Shown: positions 52,654 to 61,820 of the stretch, one piece after another
How positions within the stretch are numbered: position 1 is the first letter of the stretch
Layout of the letters: every line of letters starts with the position of its first letter
Assembly (NCBI GenBank): GCA_023227965.1
Contig: JALOCA010000011.1
Span: forward strand, 22,833-86,832
Direction: 5' to 3'
DNA from: Lentimicrobiaceae bacterium
GTDB taxonomy: Bacteria; Bacteroidota; Bacteroidia; Bacteroidales; JALOCA01
DNA: 64,000 nt
The notes under the pieces: generated by a model
Told to the model about the DNA's origin: nothing
The model's database searches: none
What the model saw: the letters and a program-made list of their open reading frames with translations, nothing else
Made by a program: the position numbers and the translations under genes

Positions 52654-55398
52654 ATGAAGAAATTTTTATTTTTAGTAATGCTGTTGCTATTCGTCTGTCT
52701 GGGGACTTTTGCACAAAATGCTTTTATCAGCGGTAAGGTCTTGGATGCGGGTTCTAATGACCCGGTAGAAGGGGTAATCGTAACAGCCGGAACAATGAAA
52801 ACGCTTACCGAAGCCGATGGTTCATTTATTCTTAAAAACCCTGCTACCGGTAACATCACCATCAGTTTTACGATGCAAGGTTACGAAACTATCGAAAAAA
52901 CGGTATCCTTCGAGGGAAAAAATCTGAATCTGGGTTCTGTCCAGATTAAATTGTCATCACAGAATGAAGCCGCTGATAATGGAATAAGCGAAATCAGCCT
53001 GGCTAACCTTGATTCGGACGACGAAACCAAGGACCAAAGTATTTCTGGTTTGTTGCAATCGTCGAACGACATTTACGTTTCCACGTCTGCCTACACATTT
53101 GGAACCGCTTACTACCGAATACGTGGTTACGATAACGAAAACCAATCGGTTTATATCAATAACATCATGGTAAATGATATTGAAAACGGAAGGGCTACCT
53201 GGAGTGAATGGGGAGGATTAAATGATGCCACCCGCAATAAAGAAGTAATTAATGGACTGAATACGGCAAAATTCAGTTTTGGTAACCTCGGGGGCACTAC
53301 CAATATTCTTACTCGTGCCTCTATGCAGCGTAAACAAACCAAAATTTCGTATGCCCTTTCCAACCGCACTTATGCAAACCGGCTAATGTTTACCTATTCT
53401 ACTGGTTTAATGGAAAACAACTGGGCAATAACTCTTAGCGGTTCACGTCGTTGGGGCGACGAAGGCTATGTTGATGGTACTTTTTATGATGCATGGGCAT
53501 ACTTCCTGGGTGTTGAAAAGAAAATCAACAACCAACACAGCATCGCCTTAACTGCTTTCGGAGCACCTACCCGTAGAGGGCAACAGGGAGGCACAGTAAA
53601 GGAAGTTTATGATATTCTTGACAACAAATATTACAATCCGAACTGGGGTTACCAGGATGGCGAAAAGCGCAATGCCAAAGTGAAAAATTTTCATGAACCC
53701 ATGTTTTTGCTTAATCACTATTGGACCATAAGCCCCAAAACCAAACTTACCACTTCGCTCGCTTATTCATTTGGCAAAAACGGTACAACAAGCCTTAACT
53801 GGTATAATGCAATGGATCCACGCCCGGATTACTACCGCAATCTTCCTAACTACCAATCCGATCCAAATATTCCCATTAACCCTGTTGTAAAAGAATACAT
53901 TACCAACCAGTGGAAAACCAACTCCAATGTAAGCCAAATCAACTGGGATAGGCTATATAAGGTTAACTACCTTAATAATCTGGAAGGAAAGCAGGCAAGT
54001 TATACCGTTGAAAATAATATCACCGATCACAACCAATGCTCCTTCAACACCTTCCTTACACAGGAACTCAACTTTAACACTACTTTTACCGGAGGAATTG
54101 ATATTACTTCCTATACCGCTTCGCACTACAAGGAACTTGACGATTTGCTGGGAGGAAAATACTGGATCGACATTGATGATTATGCCCAACGCGATTTTCC
54201 TAATGACCCCAACCGTATGCAAAACGACATAAACCATCCCAACAGAATAATAAAAGAGGGAGACAAATTTGAATACAATTATGATATTCACCAGAACAGC
54301 GAAAACCTTTGGGCTCAAGTATTGTTTAATTACAAAAAATTTGACTTTTCTATTGCCGGTTCGATTACCCAAACCACTTTCTGGCGCGACGGTAAAATGA
54401 AAAACGGACGTTATCCCGGAAGTTCCTATGGCGAATCGCCCAAGAAGGATTTTACTAATTTTGGAATCAAAGGCGGACTGACCTATAAAATTAATGGAAG
54501 AAACTTCATTACTGCCAATGCAGCTTATCTTACCCGCGCTCCTTTTGTAAAAAATGCTTTCATAGCACCCAAAATACGTAATGACTTTTCTCCCGACCTT
54601 ACGAGTGAAAAAATTTCGAGTTTCGACCTTTCTTATCTTGTTCGTTATCCTTCTTTCAATGCAAGGCTTACTGTTTATAACACAACTTTTGAAAATCAGA
54701 TTGAAATAAACAATTTCTACTACGAAGAAAATCTTACCGCAGTTTCCACTTCCTACACACCCACTTTTGTAAATCAGGTTATGACCGGAATAAACAAAAC
54801 TCATCAGGGGCTTGAATTTGGTGCAGAATACAAACTAACTTCCCAACTTTCGTTTATTGGTGTTGCTGGCTGGGGTAATTATCGTTACACTAACCGTCCC
54901 AAGGTTACTACTTCTTTCGAAAACGGTTCGATGCCCGATTCAACCAAACTGGTTTACTGCAAAAACTTTTATGTGAATGGTACTCCTCAAACTGCCGCTT
55001 CGCTGGGCATAAAATACAATGTAAACTACTGGTTCTTTGAAGTGAAAGGAAATTATTTTGCCAAGATGTACCTCGATTTCAGTGCCGACCGTCGTACTTT
55101 GGGTGCAGTTTACTTCTTAGGCGAAGACGACCCCAGGAGAAAGGAAATAGCAGAACAAGAAGAATTGCCCGATGCCTTTACTCTCGATGTATCAATAGGT
55201 AAATCGTGGAAAATAAAGGATTATTTTCTCAATGTTAACTTAAGTATGAGCAATATCCTGAACAACCAGGACCTGATTACCGGAGGATACGAGCAAGGAC
55301 GATTCGATTATGAAACCAAAGACGCATCAACTTACCCTTCAAAATACTATTATGCCTATGGCAGGACTTTTTTCCTTAACTTAGGTTTTCGCTTTTAA
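52654..55398 (+). CDS. TonB-dependent outer-membrane receptor
   Basis: 914 residues. Signal peptide (1-20, GTFAQ), CarboxypepD_reg-like domain (about 23-105), plug domain (about 125-235, with TAYYRIRGYDNENQSVYINN) and 22-strand-type barrel to the C-terminal aromatic (NLGFRF). No SusD partner follows, so it is not a classic SusCD glycan importer. The next gene is a DUF5689 surface lipoprotein that likely binds the ligand. With the divergent nuclease it may import nucleotides, phosphate or peptides; ligand unknown. Confidence 0.91.
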   Translation: MKKFLFLVMLLLFVCLGTFAQNAFISGKVLDAGSNDPVEGVIVTAGTMKTLTEADGSFILKNPATGNITISFTMQGYETIEKTVSFEGKNLNLGSVQIKLSSQNEAADNGISEISLANLDSDDETKDQSISGLLQSSNDIYVSTSAYTFGTAYYRIRGYDNENQSVYINNIMVNDIENGRATWSEWGGLNDATRNKEVINGLNTAKFSFGNLGGTTNILTRASMQRKQTKISYALSNRTYANRLMFTYSTGLMENNWAITLSGSRRWGDEGYVDGTFYDAWAYFLGVEKKINNQHSIALTAFGAPTRRGQQGGTVKEVYDILDNKYYNPNWGYQDGEKRNAKVKNFHEPMFLLNHYWTISPKTKLTTSLAYSFGKNGTTSLNWYNAMDPRPDYYRNLPNYQSDPNIPINPVVKEYITNQWKTNSNVSQINWDRLYKVNYLNNLEGKQASYTVENNITDHNQCSFNTFLTQELNFNTTFTGGIDITSYTASHYKELDDLLGGKYWIDIDDYAQRDFPNDPNRMQNDINHPNRIIKEGDKFEYNYDIHQNSENLWAQVLFNYKKFDFSIAGSITQTTFWRDGKMKNGRYPGSSYGESPKKDFTNFGIKGGLTYKINGRNFITANAAYLTRAPFVKNAFIAPKIRNDFSPDLTSEKISSFDLSYLVRYPSFNARLTVYNTTFENQIEINNFYYEENLTAVSTSYTPTFVNQVMTGINKTHQGLEFGAEYKLTSQLSFIGVAGWGNYRYTNRPKVTTSFENGSMPDSTKLVYCKNFYVNGTPQTAASLGIKYNVNYWFFEVKGNYFAKMYLDFSADRRTLGAVYFLGEDDPRRKEIAEQEELPDAFTLDVSIGKSWKIKDYFLNVNLSMSNILNNQDLITGGYEQGRFDYETKDASTYPSKYYYAYGRTFFLNLGFRF

Positions 55399-55434
55399 TT
55401 AATTATTTGAATCAAAAATTTTAAAAAATACAAT

Positions 55435-57102
55435 ATGAAACGAATCATTTTAAATTTATTGGCAATCGCTTTGCTAGCAACAACAGCTATTTTTCAGGGA
55501 TGTGTTAAGGGCGACCCCGACATGCCACCCGTAAATATTCCTCATGTTGACTTTCCGGCTAATAAAACCATTGCTGAGTTAACCAATTCCTACACCGGCA
55601 ATTTTACCGAAATAACTGATAGCATAGTTATCAAAGGTATTGTAGTTGGCAACGACGAATCGGGCAATATTTATAAATATATCGTCATTCAGGATGAAAC
55701 CGGCGGTATAGTTATAGAACTCGATCGGGCTTCTCTTTTCAACGATTTCCGCCTCGGACAGCGTGTGTATGTAAAATGCCAGGGAATGTATATAGGCGAT
55801 TATAACGGGCTTATCCAGTTGGGTTATATTTACGATAATGCCATTGGCAGACTTCCCCAGAACTTTATCAACAGTCATATTTTCCCCGACAGCCTTCCGG
55901 GCAATGTTCCGGCTGCGGTAGAAGTTAGTATGAACGATAATCTTTTGCCAAAGGTAAGTACATTAGTAAAATTTACCAATGTCCATTTTTCGCAGCCAGG
56001 TTATCTCTGGGCTGAACAGACGGCTTCAGCCACAAGCCGACAGCTTCTCGATGCTGACGGAAACGCCATTGACGTTCGCACAAGTAAATATGCAACTTTT
56101 GCCAGTGATTCCATTCCTTACGGAACGGGTACTGTAACAGGCATACTTAGCGTTTATAACGACACCTATCAGCTTACAATACGCGATACTAGCGATGTAC
56201 AGGATTTCAACGGCGTTGCACCCCCTCCGGGTAGCGGTACGGGTACCTTTGATGACCCATATAATGTTTCTTACGCTATTGCACATACAGGTAAAGCTGG
56301 CGTTTGGGTACAGGGCTATATAGTGGGCGTTTTTGAAACCGATGTTGATCCCTTTACAGCAAATTTTACCGCTCCATTCAGGACTAATTCCAATATTCTT
56401 ATTGCCAATACTCCCGACGAAACCAATCTGATAAACTGTGTTCCGGTACAATTGCCTACGGGCACCATCCGCGAAGCCCTTAACCTTGTCTCAAATGAAG
56501 CAAACAAAGGCAAACAGGTTATGGTACTCGGTAATATTGAAAACTATTTCAGCCAGCCGGGAGTGAAAAGCCTTACTGGTTACTGGCTCGATGGCTCGGG
56601 TATAATACCTGCTACCGGCTTCTTTACCGAAGAATTTACATCTACACTCGGACAGTTTACTCCTTACAGCGTTTCGGGCGATCAGACGTGGATATGGGCA
56701 ACTTATGATGGTGGTTGTGCCAAGATGAGCGGTTATTCAGGCGGGAGCAATAATGCCAACGAAGACTGGCTTATCTCGGCTCCTGTTTCGCTTAGCGGCA
56801 AAACCGGCGTTAAGATGAGCTTCCGCGAAGCCATCAACTATATTACAAGCATTGATGATATGAAAGTGCTTATTTCAACCAACTATGATGGCACAAGCAA
56901 CCCCAACACCGCTACCTGGACCGAACTGACAGGATTTACACGTTCGGCAGGCAGCAGTTTCACCTTTGTTGAAAGCGGAGACGTGAGCCTTGCCACCTGG
57001 GAAGGACAAACCGTTCGTATTGCTTTCAAATATAATTGTTCTGCTACTGCAAGTGCTACCTGGGAAATAGGCAAAGTACTGCTGATTTCCGATAAAAAGT
57101 AA
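55435..57102 (+). CDS. DUF5689/DUF6359 surface lipoprotein
   Basis: 555 residues. Signal with lipobox IFQGC (C23). N-terminal DUF5689 OB-like domain (about 40-235: TIAELTNSYTG, ITDSIVIKGIVVGNDESGNI), a second OB-type module resembling DUF6359 (about 262-400, GTGTFDDPYNVSYAIAHTGK) and a C-terminal choice-of-anchor J jelly-roll (about 405-555, FTEEFTSTLGQFTPYSVSG). It lies 36 bp after the TonB receptor and is probably its surface partner. Binding target unknown. Confidence 0.85.
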   Translation: MKRIILNLLAIALLATTAIFQGCVKGDPDMPPVNIPHVDFPANKTIAELTNSYTGNFTEITDSIVIKGIVVGNDESGNIYKYIVIQDETGGIVIELDRASLFNDFRLGQRVYVKCQGMYIGDYNGLIQLGYIYDNAIGRLPQNFINSHIFPDSLPGNVPAAVEVSMNDNLLPKVSTLVKFTNVHFSQPGYLWAEQTASATSRQLLDADGNAIDVRTSKYATFASDSIPYGTGTVTGILSVYNDTYQLTIRDTSDVQDFNGVAPPPGSGTGTFDDPYNVSYAIAHTGKAGVWVQGYIVGVFETDVDPFTANFTAPFRTNSNILIANTPDETNLINCVPVQLPTGTIREALNLVSNEANKGKQVMVLGNIENYFSQPGVKSLTGYWLDGSGIIPATGFFTEEFTSTLGQFTPYSVSGDQTWIWATYDGGCAKMSGYSGGSNNANEDWLISAPVSLSGKTGVKMSFREAINYITSIDDMKVLISTNYDGTSNPNTATWTELTGFTRSAGSSFTFVESGDVSLATWEGQTVRIAFKYNCSATASATWEIGKVLLISDKK

Positions 57103-57138
57103 ACGAAGACCGTTGCAAAGGTTGTATTTTATTCATTT

Positions 57139-57199
57139 TTCGACGATACTCAGCTTGACAATAGATTAATATCAACTTGTCATTTTGAGTATCGTTGAA
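57139..57199. repeat. Imperfect inverted repeat (23-bp arms)
   Basis: TTCGACGATACTCAGCTTGACAA and its counterpart at 57177-57199 pair at 19 positions plus one wobble, around a 15-bp loop, with a 3-base internal mismatch. It follows the DUF5689 gene; nearby GAATGACC at 57276 fits the 'TTGTCAT..GAGTATCG' dispersed element recalled from Bacteroidota. It could also end transcription. The rest of the 237-bp gap shows nothing else. Confidence 0.6.
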
Positions 57200-57339
57200 G
57201 TCTGAAAAGGTTTTTGCAGCGGTTTCGGTTTAATAAAAAGGTAAACGGGTTTGGTCTTTAAGAGGAATACTTCGGAATGACCTCTTTGCGGAAATTCTGG
57301 TAGTTTTTTAAATTTTTATTAATTCCCCAAAATTTCCTT

Positions 57340-59127
57340 TTAATCTAACTTCAGCACGGCAAGGAAAGCACTCTGAGGAACTTCTACATTACCGATTTGG
57401 CGCATGCGTTTCTTTCCTTTCTTTTGTTTTTCGAGCAATTTGCGTTTACGGGTGATGTCGCCGCCGTAGCATTTGGCTGTAACGTCCTTGCGAACGGCTT
57501 TCACGGTTTCGCGGGCAATTATTTTGGCACCTATGGCTGCCTGAATGGCAATATCGAATTGCTGGCGTGGAATAAGTTCTTTCAACTTTTCACAGATACG
57601 GCGCCCGAAGTCGTAGGCATGATCCTGATGAATAAGGGTGGAAAGGGCATCCACCGAATCGCTGTTGAGCAGAATGTCGAGCTTGACCAGGCGGGCAGGC
57701 TTGTAGCCAGTGATGTGGTAATCGAATGAAGCGTAGCCTTTGGAGATACTTTTCAGCTTGTCGTAGAAGTCGAAAACTATTTCTCCCAGGGGAAGTTCGA
57801 AGGTTATTTCCACCCGGTCGCTGGTAAGATAAACCTGGTTTTTCAGTGTTCCGCGTTTTTCGATGCAAAGAGTCATCACCGAACCCACGTAATCGGATTT
57901 GGAAATTATCTGGGCAGTGATGTAGGGCTCTTCCACGTGGTCAATCGTAGTAATATTGGGCATGCCCGACGGGTTGTGTACTTCCACTATTTCTCCTTTG
58001 GTAGAAATAACTTTGTAGGAAACGTTGGGTACGGTGGTAATTACGTCCATGTCAAATTCGCGGTCGAGACGTTCCTGTACTATTTCCATGTGGAGCAGCC
58101 CCAGAAAACCACAACGGAATCCAAAGCCCAATGCTGCTGAAGACTCGGGCTCGAAACTTAGGGATGCATCGTTAAGCTGCAGTTTTTCAATAGATGCCCG
58201 CAGTTCTTCGTAGTCGTCGGCATCAACGGGATAAATACCTGCAAAAACCATTGGCTTTACGTTGGTAAAACCTTCGACAATTTTATCACAGGGTCGTGTT
58301 ACGTGGGTTATGGTATCGCCAACTTTAACTTCCTTAGCCGATTTTATGCCCGAGATTATATAACCAACGTCGCCAGCCGAAAGCTGGTCTTTAGGAGTCA
58401 TGGTAAGTTTCAGTACACCTATCTCATCGGCATTATATTCTTTGCCGGTAGCAACAAATTTAACGAAATCGTTTTTGCTGATATTTCCCTGGAAAATACG
58501 AAAGTAAGCGATAATGCCCCTGAAAGAATTGAACACCGAGTCGAAAATCAGAGCCTGAAGAGGAGCTTCAGGATTGCCTGCTGGTGAGGGCACACGCTGA
58601 AGGATGGCATCCAAAATTTTATCCACTCCGTAGCCGGTACGTGCGCTGGCTTCGATGATGTCGGTGCGATTGCAACCGATAAGGTCAACAATCTGGTCTT
58701 TAACTTCTTCAGGCATAGCATTAGCCATGTCCATTTTATTGAGTACGGGAATAATTTCAAGGTTGTGTTCAATGGCAAGGTACAGGTTTGAGATGGTTTG
58801 TGCCTGAATTCCCTGGGTGGCGTCCACCACCAGCAAAGCGCCTTCGCAGGCTGCTATTGAGCGGGATACCTCATATGAAAAGTCAACATGTCCGGGAGTA
58901 TCAATCAGGTTTAATTTGAACATCTGTCCTTCGTGTTCATAATCCATCTGAATGGCGTGGCTTTTGATGGTGATGCCACGTTCGCGTTCCAAGTCCATGT
59001 CGTCGAGAATCTGATCTTGGGCTTCGCGTTCGGTGATGGTTCCTGTAAATTCGAGCAGGCGGTCGGCAAGGGTACTTTTCCCGTGATCAATATGGGCAAT
59101 GATGCAAAAATTCCGGATATTATTCAT
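57340..59127 (-). CDS. lepA: Elongation factor 4 (LepA)
   Basis: 595 residues, ribosomal back-translocating GTPase. G1 AHIDHGKST (11-19), G2 near RGITIKSHA, G3 DTPGHVDF (about 77), G4 NKMD (about 131), then EF-G-like domains and the LepA-specific C-terminal basic domain (about 490-595, with GGDITRKRKLLEKQKKGKKR). Single gene with a -7 motif. Confidence 0.98.
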   Translation of the reverse strand: MNNIRNFCIIAHIDHGKSTLADRLLEFTGTITEREAQDQILDDMDLERERGITIKSHAIQMDYEHEGQMFKLNLIDTPGHVDFSYEVSRSIAACEGALLVVDATQGIQAQTISNLYLAIEHNLEIIPVLNKMDMANAMPEEVKDQIVDLIGCNRTDIIEASARTGYGVDKILDAILQRVPSPAGNPEAPLQALIFDSVFNSFRGIIAYFRIFQGNISKNDFVKFVATGKEYNADEIGVLKLTMTPKDQLSAGDVGYIISGIKSAKEVKVGDTITHVTRPCDKIVEGFTNVKPMVFAGIYPVDADDYEELRASIEKLQLNDASLSFEPESSAALGFGFRCGFLGLLHMEIVQERLDREFDMDVITTVPNVSYKVISTKGEIVEVHNPSGMPNITTIDHVEEPYITAQIISKSDYVGSVMTLCIEKRGTLKNQVYLTSDRVEITFELPLGEIVFDFYDKLKSISKGYASFDYHITGYKPARLVKLDILLNSDSVDALSTLIHQDHAYDFGRRICEKLKELIPRQQFDIAIQAAIGAKIIARETVKAVRKDVTAKCYGGDITRKRKLLEKQKKGKKRMRQIGNVEVPQSAFLAVLKLD

Positions 59128-59132
59128 AGCCG

Positions 59133-59140
59133 CAAAAATA
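59133..59140 (-). promoter_or_regulatory. -7 element (TATTTTTG) of lepA
   Basis: Exact TAnnTTTG on the minus strand, only 5 bp before the lepA ATG, so the transcript would be nearly leaderless. Confidence 0.4.
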
Positions 59141-59228
59141 CGACGAAAATTTGAAATGTTAATAAAAACAAAATCGTTCTCAGGATTTGATGTTTGTAAT
59201 ATTGATGTGCCATTACAATATTTGTATT

Positions 59229-59315
59229 AACAGCAATATTGTTTTTACCCATACAGTAAGGCTTGTAGAAGGGTAAATTGCCCTCTTCAGAGAATGGATG
59301 TCTTACTGTTTTTAA
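59229..59315 (+). ncRNA. Candidate small RNA with promoter and terminator
   Basis: Plus strand. TTTG (59193-59196), 20 bp, AATATTTG (59217-59224, one mismatch to TAnnTTTG) is a promoter of normal spacing. It precedes ACAGTAAG (59253-59260) pairing with CTTACTGT (59302-59309), an inner GAAGGG/CCCTCTTC helix, then TTTTTAATTTATTTTTTT. No plus-strand gene is near. Predicted length about 85 nt. Could be chance. Confidence 0.3.
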
Positions 59316-59316
59316 T

Positions 59317-61614
59317 TTATTTTTTTACCAGCCTGCATTCGCCTGACGGCTTATTGTTCATCCAGGCTTTGCAAAGATATATTCCTGCAGGTAATTTGCT
59401 TCCGTCTCCGTTTTTCCCCTCCCAGATATAGCGGTAATCGCCTGCCGAAAGCATTGCATCGGTAAGGACTTTTACCCTTATGCCATTTTGATCATACACT
59501 GCTATAATTACTTTTCCCGCTTTTGCCTGATGATAGCAAAGGGTAGTATATTCGTCAAAAGGATTGGGATAAGCGGTAAGAGATGTATTAACTGTTTTTT
59601 TAATCACAGGAAATATCCCGTCAATGGTATCCTGGAACTCGTAGGCTCCCATGTCAATGGTGCCATATACTATGCGTTTTTTGCCGGCAAGGTCGGTTTG
59701 GGGTATGGTTATGCCGGGTATTTCGTTCATGCCGGCATTGATACATGGAGAATAGAAAGTTAAGGCATAAGGAAACTCTCCCTGTGTGTCCCAGCAGGGG
59801 ATGGTGTCTATGTTGCCTGCATTGTATAAGATGGTATTGTTGCCGGTATAGTCTATCAGGCTTTGCCTGCCGCCTTCTACCAGCGAATGCGTGATGCTGA
59901 GCTTGCAGGGATCATTATTCTCAAAATTAAACAAATAGGCATTGGGCAGGGTATTGCCATAGATGATGGAGTTATAGATATTTAATTCCGCACCATAATC
60001 TATGCTTATAGCTCCTCCTACCGGAGATGTATTATCGCCTATGGTACAGTTTACCATATCCACTTTTGCAAAATTGGATAATACCATTGCCTCGGATGCA
60101 CTTATTCCACCGGTTACATCTCTTTCGTTCTGTGTTATTTCTGTATTTGCAATAGTCCCTTTTAATATTGAGGTTGGGTATCCATAACCAAATATTGATG
60201 TATATCCTCCATCCCAGGTGTCAGGGTCTCCATCCGGTTTATTATTGTTTATTTTACAATTTTCCACATAAAAAGTTTTACTAAGTGTGTCTTCTGTACC
60301 TATTGGAAGGGGTTGCCCTGAAAAATTATTGATTATATTAACCTTATTCAAATGTAATTGGTCAATACCATTGAATAAGGTAGTTAAACTTGAGAAGGTT
60401 CCCAATGCTGTACTATTATCGGTAATGTTTATATTTTCCAATGCAATGTTAGAACTACTCCTCATATAGATACTACTTATAGCTGCAATATATGCTTCAT
60501 CTAAATAAAAACCATTTTTCAGCGTGAAGTCCTTCAAGGTTATATTTTTCGTTTTGCAGTTTACTTTTATGTGCGAATACAATGAATCCCCATCTATGAT
60601 GGTACTGTCCTTTTGTTCTCCGCTTACAGAATTAAAGCTGCTAAGGTTTAGTGGCAACATCTCTCCCGTTCGTAAGGGCGAATATATGCCCTTAGTCAGG
60701 TGAATGGTATTGGGATGCAGGCTGTCGGAAATCATTTTTACAAGGGCAAAACTGATGGTTCTCAAAGGGTATTGCGGGTTTAAACCGTCGTTTTTATTGT
60801 CTCCCTCCGGCGAAACATACAAATCTGCATTTACACTCTCTACCTTAGCATTTTTTATGCTTACTGTTACATCATTGAGTGGGATTCCATTACTATTAAT
60901 TGAAATAATGCTGTTAAACCCGGGGTTCATTACCGTAAAAGTATCAACAACTACATTAAGTGGTGGAGACAAAGAAGTAACAGAAATATCGTTTCCCCAG
61001 GCTGAATAATTAAGATATATATTACACAAATTAGTAGTGTCAAATTCAACCCTGGAATCACAGCAGAAACTAATTCCGCCCCCAATTACTGTACTATGAT
61101 TCCCATTAACCGTAACTCCAGATAAAAACATTTGAGATCCATTACATAATATTCCACCCCCCATAACAGACTCATTATCCTTTATTATACAATTATGTAT
61201 CTGTATATTTGAATGGTAGAGATAGATGCCTCCGCCGGTAGGCAGAGTTGATAATGGATCGTGCCCTTTACCATTTTGTATGGTAAACCCGCATAATACC
61301 GCTGTATCAGCGTTGTTTTTTACAGTTACCACGCTTTCTAAGTGGCTGCCGTCTATTACCGTTTGCCGTACCAGGGAGTCGGCATGGTACAGCAGGTATA
61401 AACTGGCAAGAGTTATGTTTTTGCTGTTGTAATTGATGTTCTCGTAATAAATGCCCGGATAAACCAGCACCGTATCCCCGCCTGCTGCTGCATTGATGCC
61501 CTGCTGTATCAGCGTATAATTGCCCGTTCCGTCCTGTTTTACGGTAATTACGTTTGCATGCAATACCATAACGGTAAGCAACAACAGGAAACTTATTATA
61601 ATAGTTCTTTTCAT
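59317..61614 (-). CDS. T9SS-sorted parallel beta-helix surface protein
   Basis: 765 residues from MKRTIIISFLLLLTVMVLHA; the upstream 31 codons lack support. Signal peptide (1-20), then a long right-handed parallel beta-helix (repeated I/V-D/N-G strands; GDTVLVYPGIYYENI near 47, NNADTAVLCGFTIQNG, DLYVSPEGDNKNDGLNPQYP as DUF1565-like repeat start), and a C-terminal FlgD-like/T9SS sorting domain (about 675-765; AYPNPFDEYTTL, KVLTDAMLSAGDY). Secreted to the surface; beta-helix proteins often bind or cleave polysaccharides, but no catalytic residues are clear. Confidence 0.82.
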   Translation of the reverse strand: MKRTIIISFLLLLTVMVLHANVITVKQDGTGNYTLIQQGINAAAGGDTVLVYPGIYYENINYNSKNITLASLYLLYHADSLVRQTVIDGSHLESVVTVKNNADTAVLCGFTIQNGKGHDPLSTLPTGGGIYLYHSNIQIHNCIIKDNESVMGGGILCNGSQMFLSGVTVNGNHSTVIGGGISFCCDSRVEFDTTNLCNIYLNYSAWGNDISVTSLSPPLNVVVDTFTVMNPGFNSIISINSNGIPLNDVTVSIKNAKVESVNADLYVSPEGDNKNDGLNPQYPLRTISFALVKMISDSLHPNTIHLTKGIYSPLRTGEMLPLNLSSFNSVSGEQKDSTIIDGDSLYSHIKVNCKTKNITLKDFTLKNGFYLDEAYIAAISSIYMRSSSNIALENINITDNSTALGTFSSLTTLFNGIDQLHLNKVNIINNFSGQPLPIGTEDTLSKTFYVENCKINNNKPDGDPDTWDGGYTSIFGYGYPTSILKGTIANTEITQNERDVTGGISASEAMVLSNFAKVDMVNCTIGDNTSPVGGAISIDYGAELNIYNSIIYGNTLPNAYLFNFENNDPCKLSITHSLVEGGRQSLIDYTGNNTILYNAGNIDTIPCWDTQGEFPYALTFYSPCINAGMNEIPGITIPQTDLAGKKRIVYGTIDMGAYEFQDTIDGIFPVIKKTVNTSLTAYPNPFDEYTTLCYHQAKAGKVIIAVYDQNGIRVKVLTDAMLSAGDYRYIWEGKNGDGSKLPAGIYLCKAWMNNKPSGECRLVKK

Positions 61615-61774
61615 CCGAAAATAATTTGTTATTAATATGCCGGATGGAGCTCGCATGTTATTATTTCCATGCAGGTTTGTGTTTTTATATAAACATGCTC
61701 GGTTCATAATGTGGTTAATCTGGTTTTATGACTTTACTTATTCAATATTTAACTGATTTTCCGACTCACTCCGC

Positions 61775-61793
61775 CCTCCCCCTCAGGGGGAGG
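61775..61793. repeat. GC-rich palindrome CCTCCCCCT-C-AGGGGGAGG
   Basis: Perfect 9-bp arms around one base, in a short GC-rich patch (61762-61805) between the two T9SS genes, unlike the AT-rich surroundings. No T-run follows on either strand, so a terminator is doubtful; it resembles a dispersed REP-type element. Confidence 0.55.
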
Positions 61794-61820
61794 AAACGGG
61801 TGGGGTCAATCTATTGCTTA

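Noticed and set aside
53953..54804. 283-codon minus-strand frame
   Set aside because: Antisense to the TonB receptor barrel; low-complexity composition.
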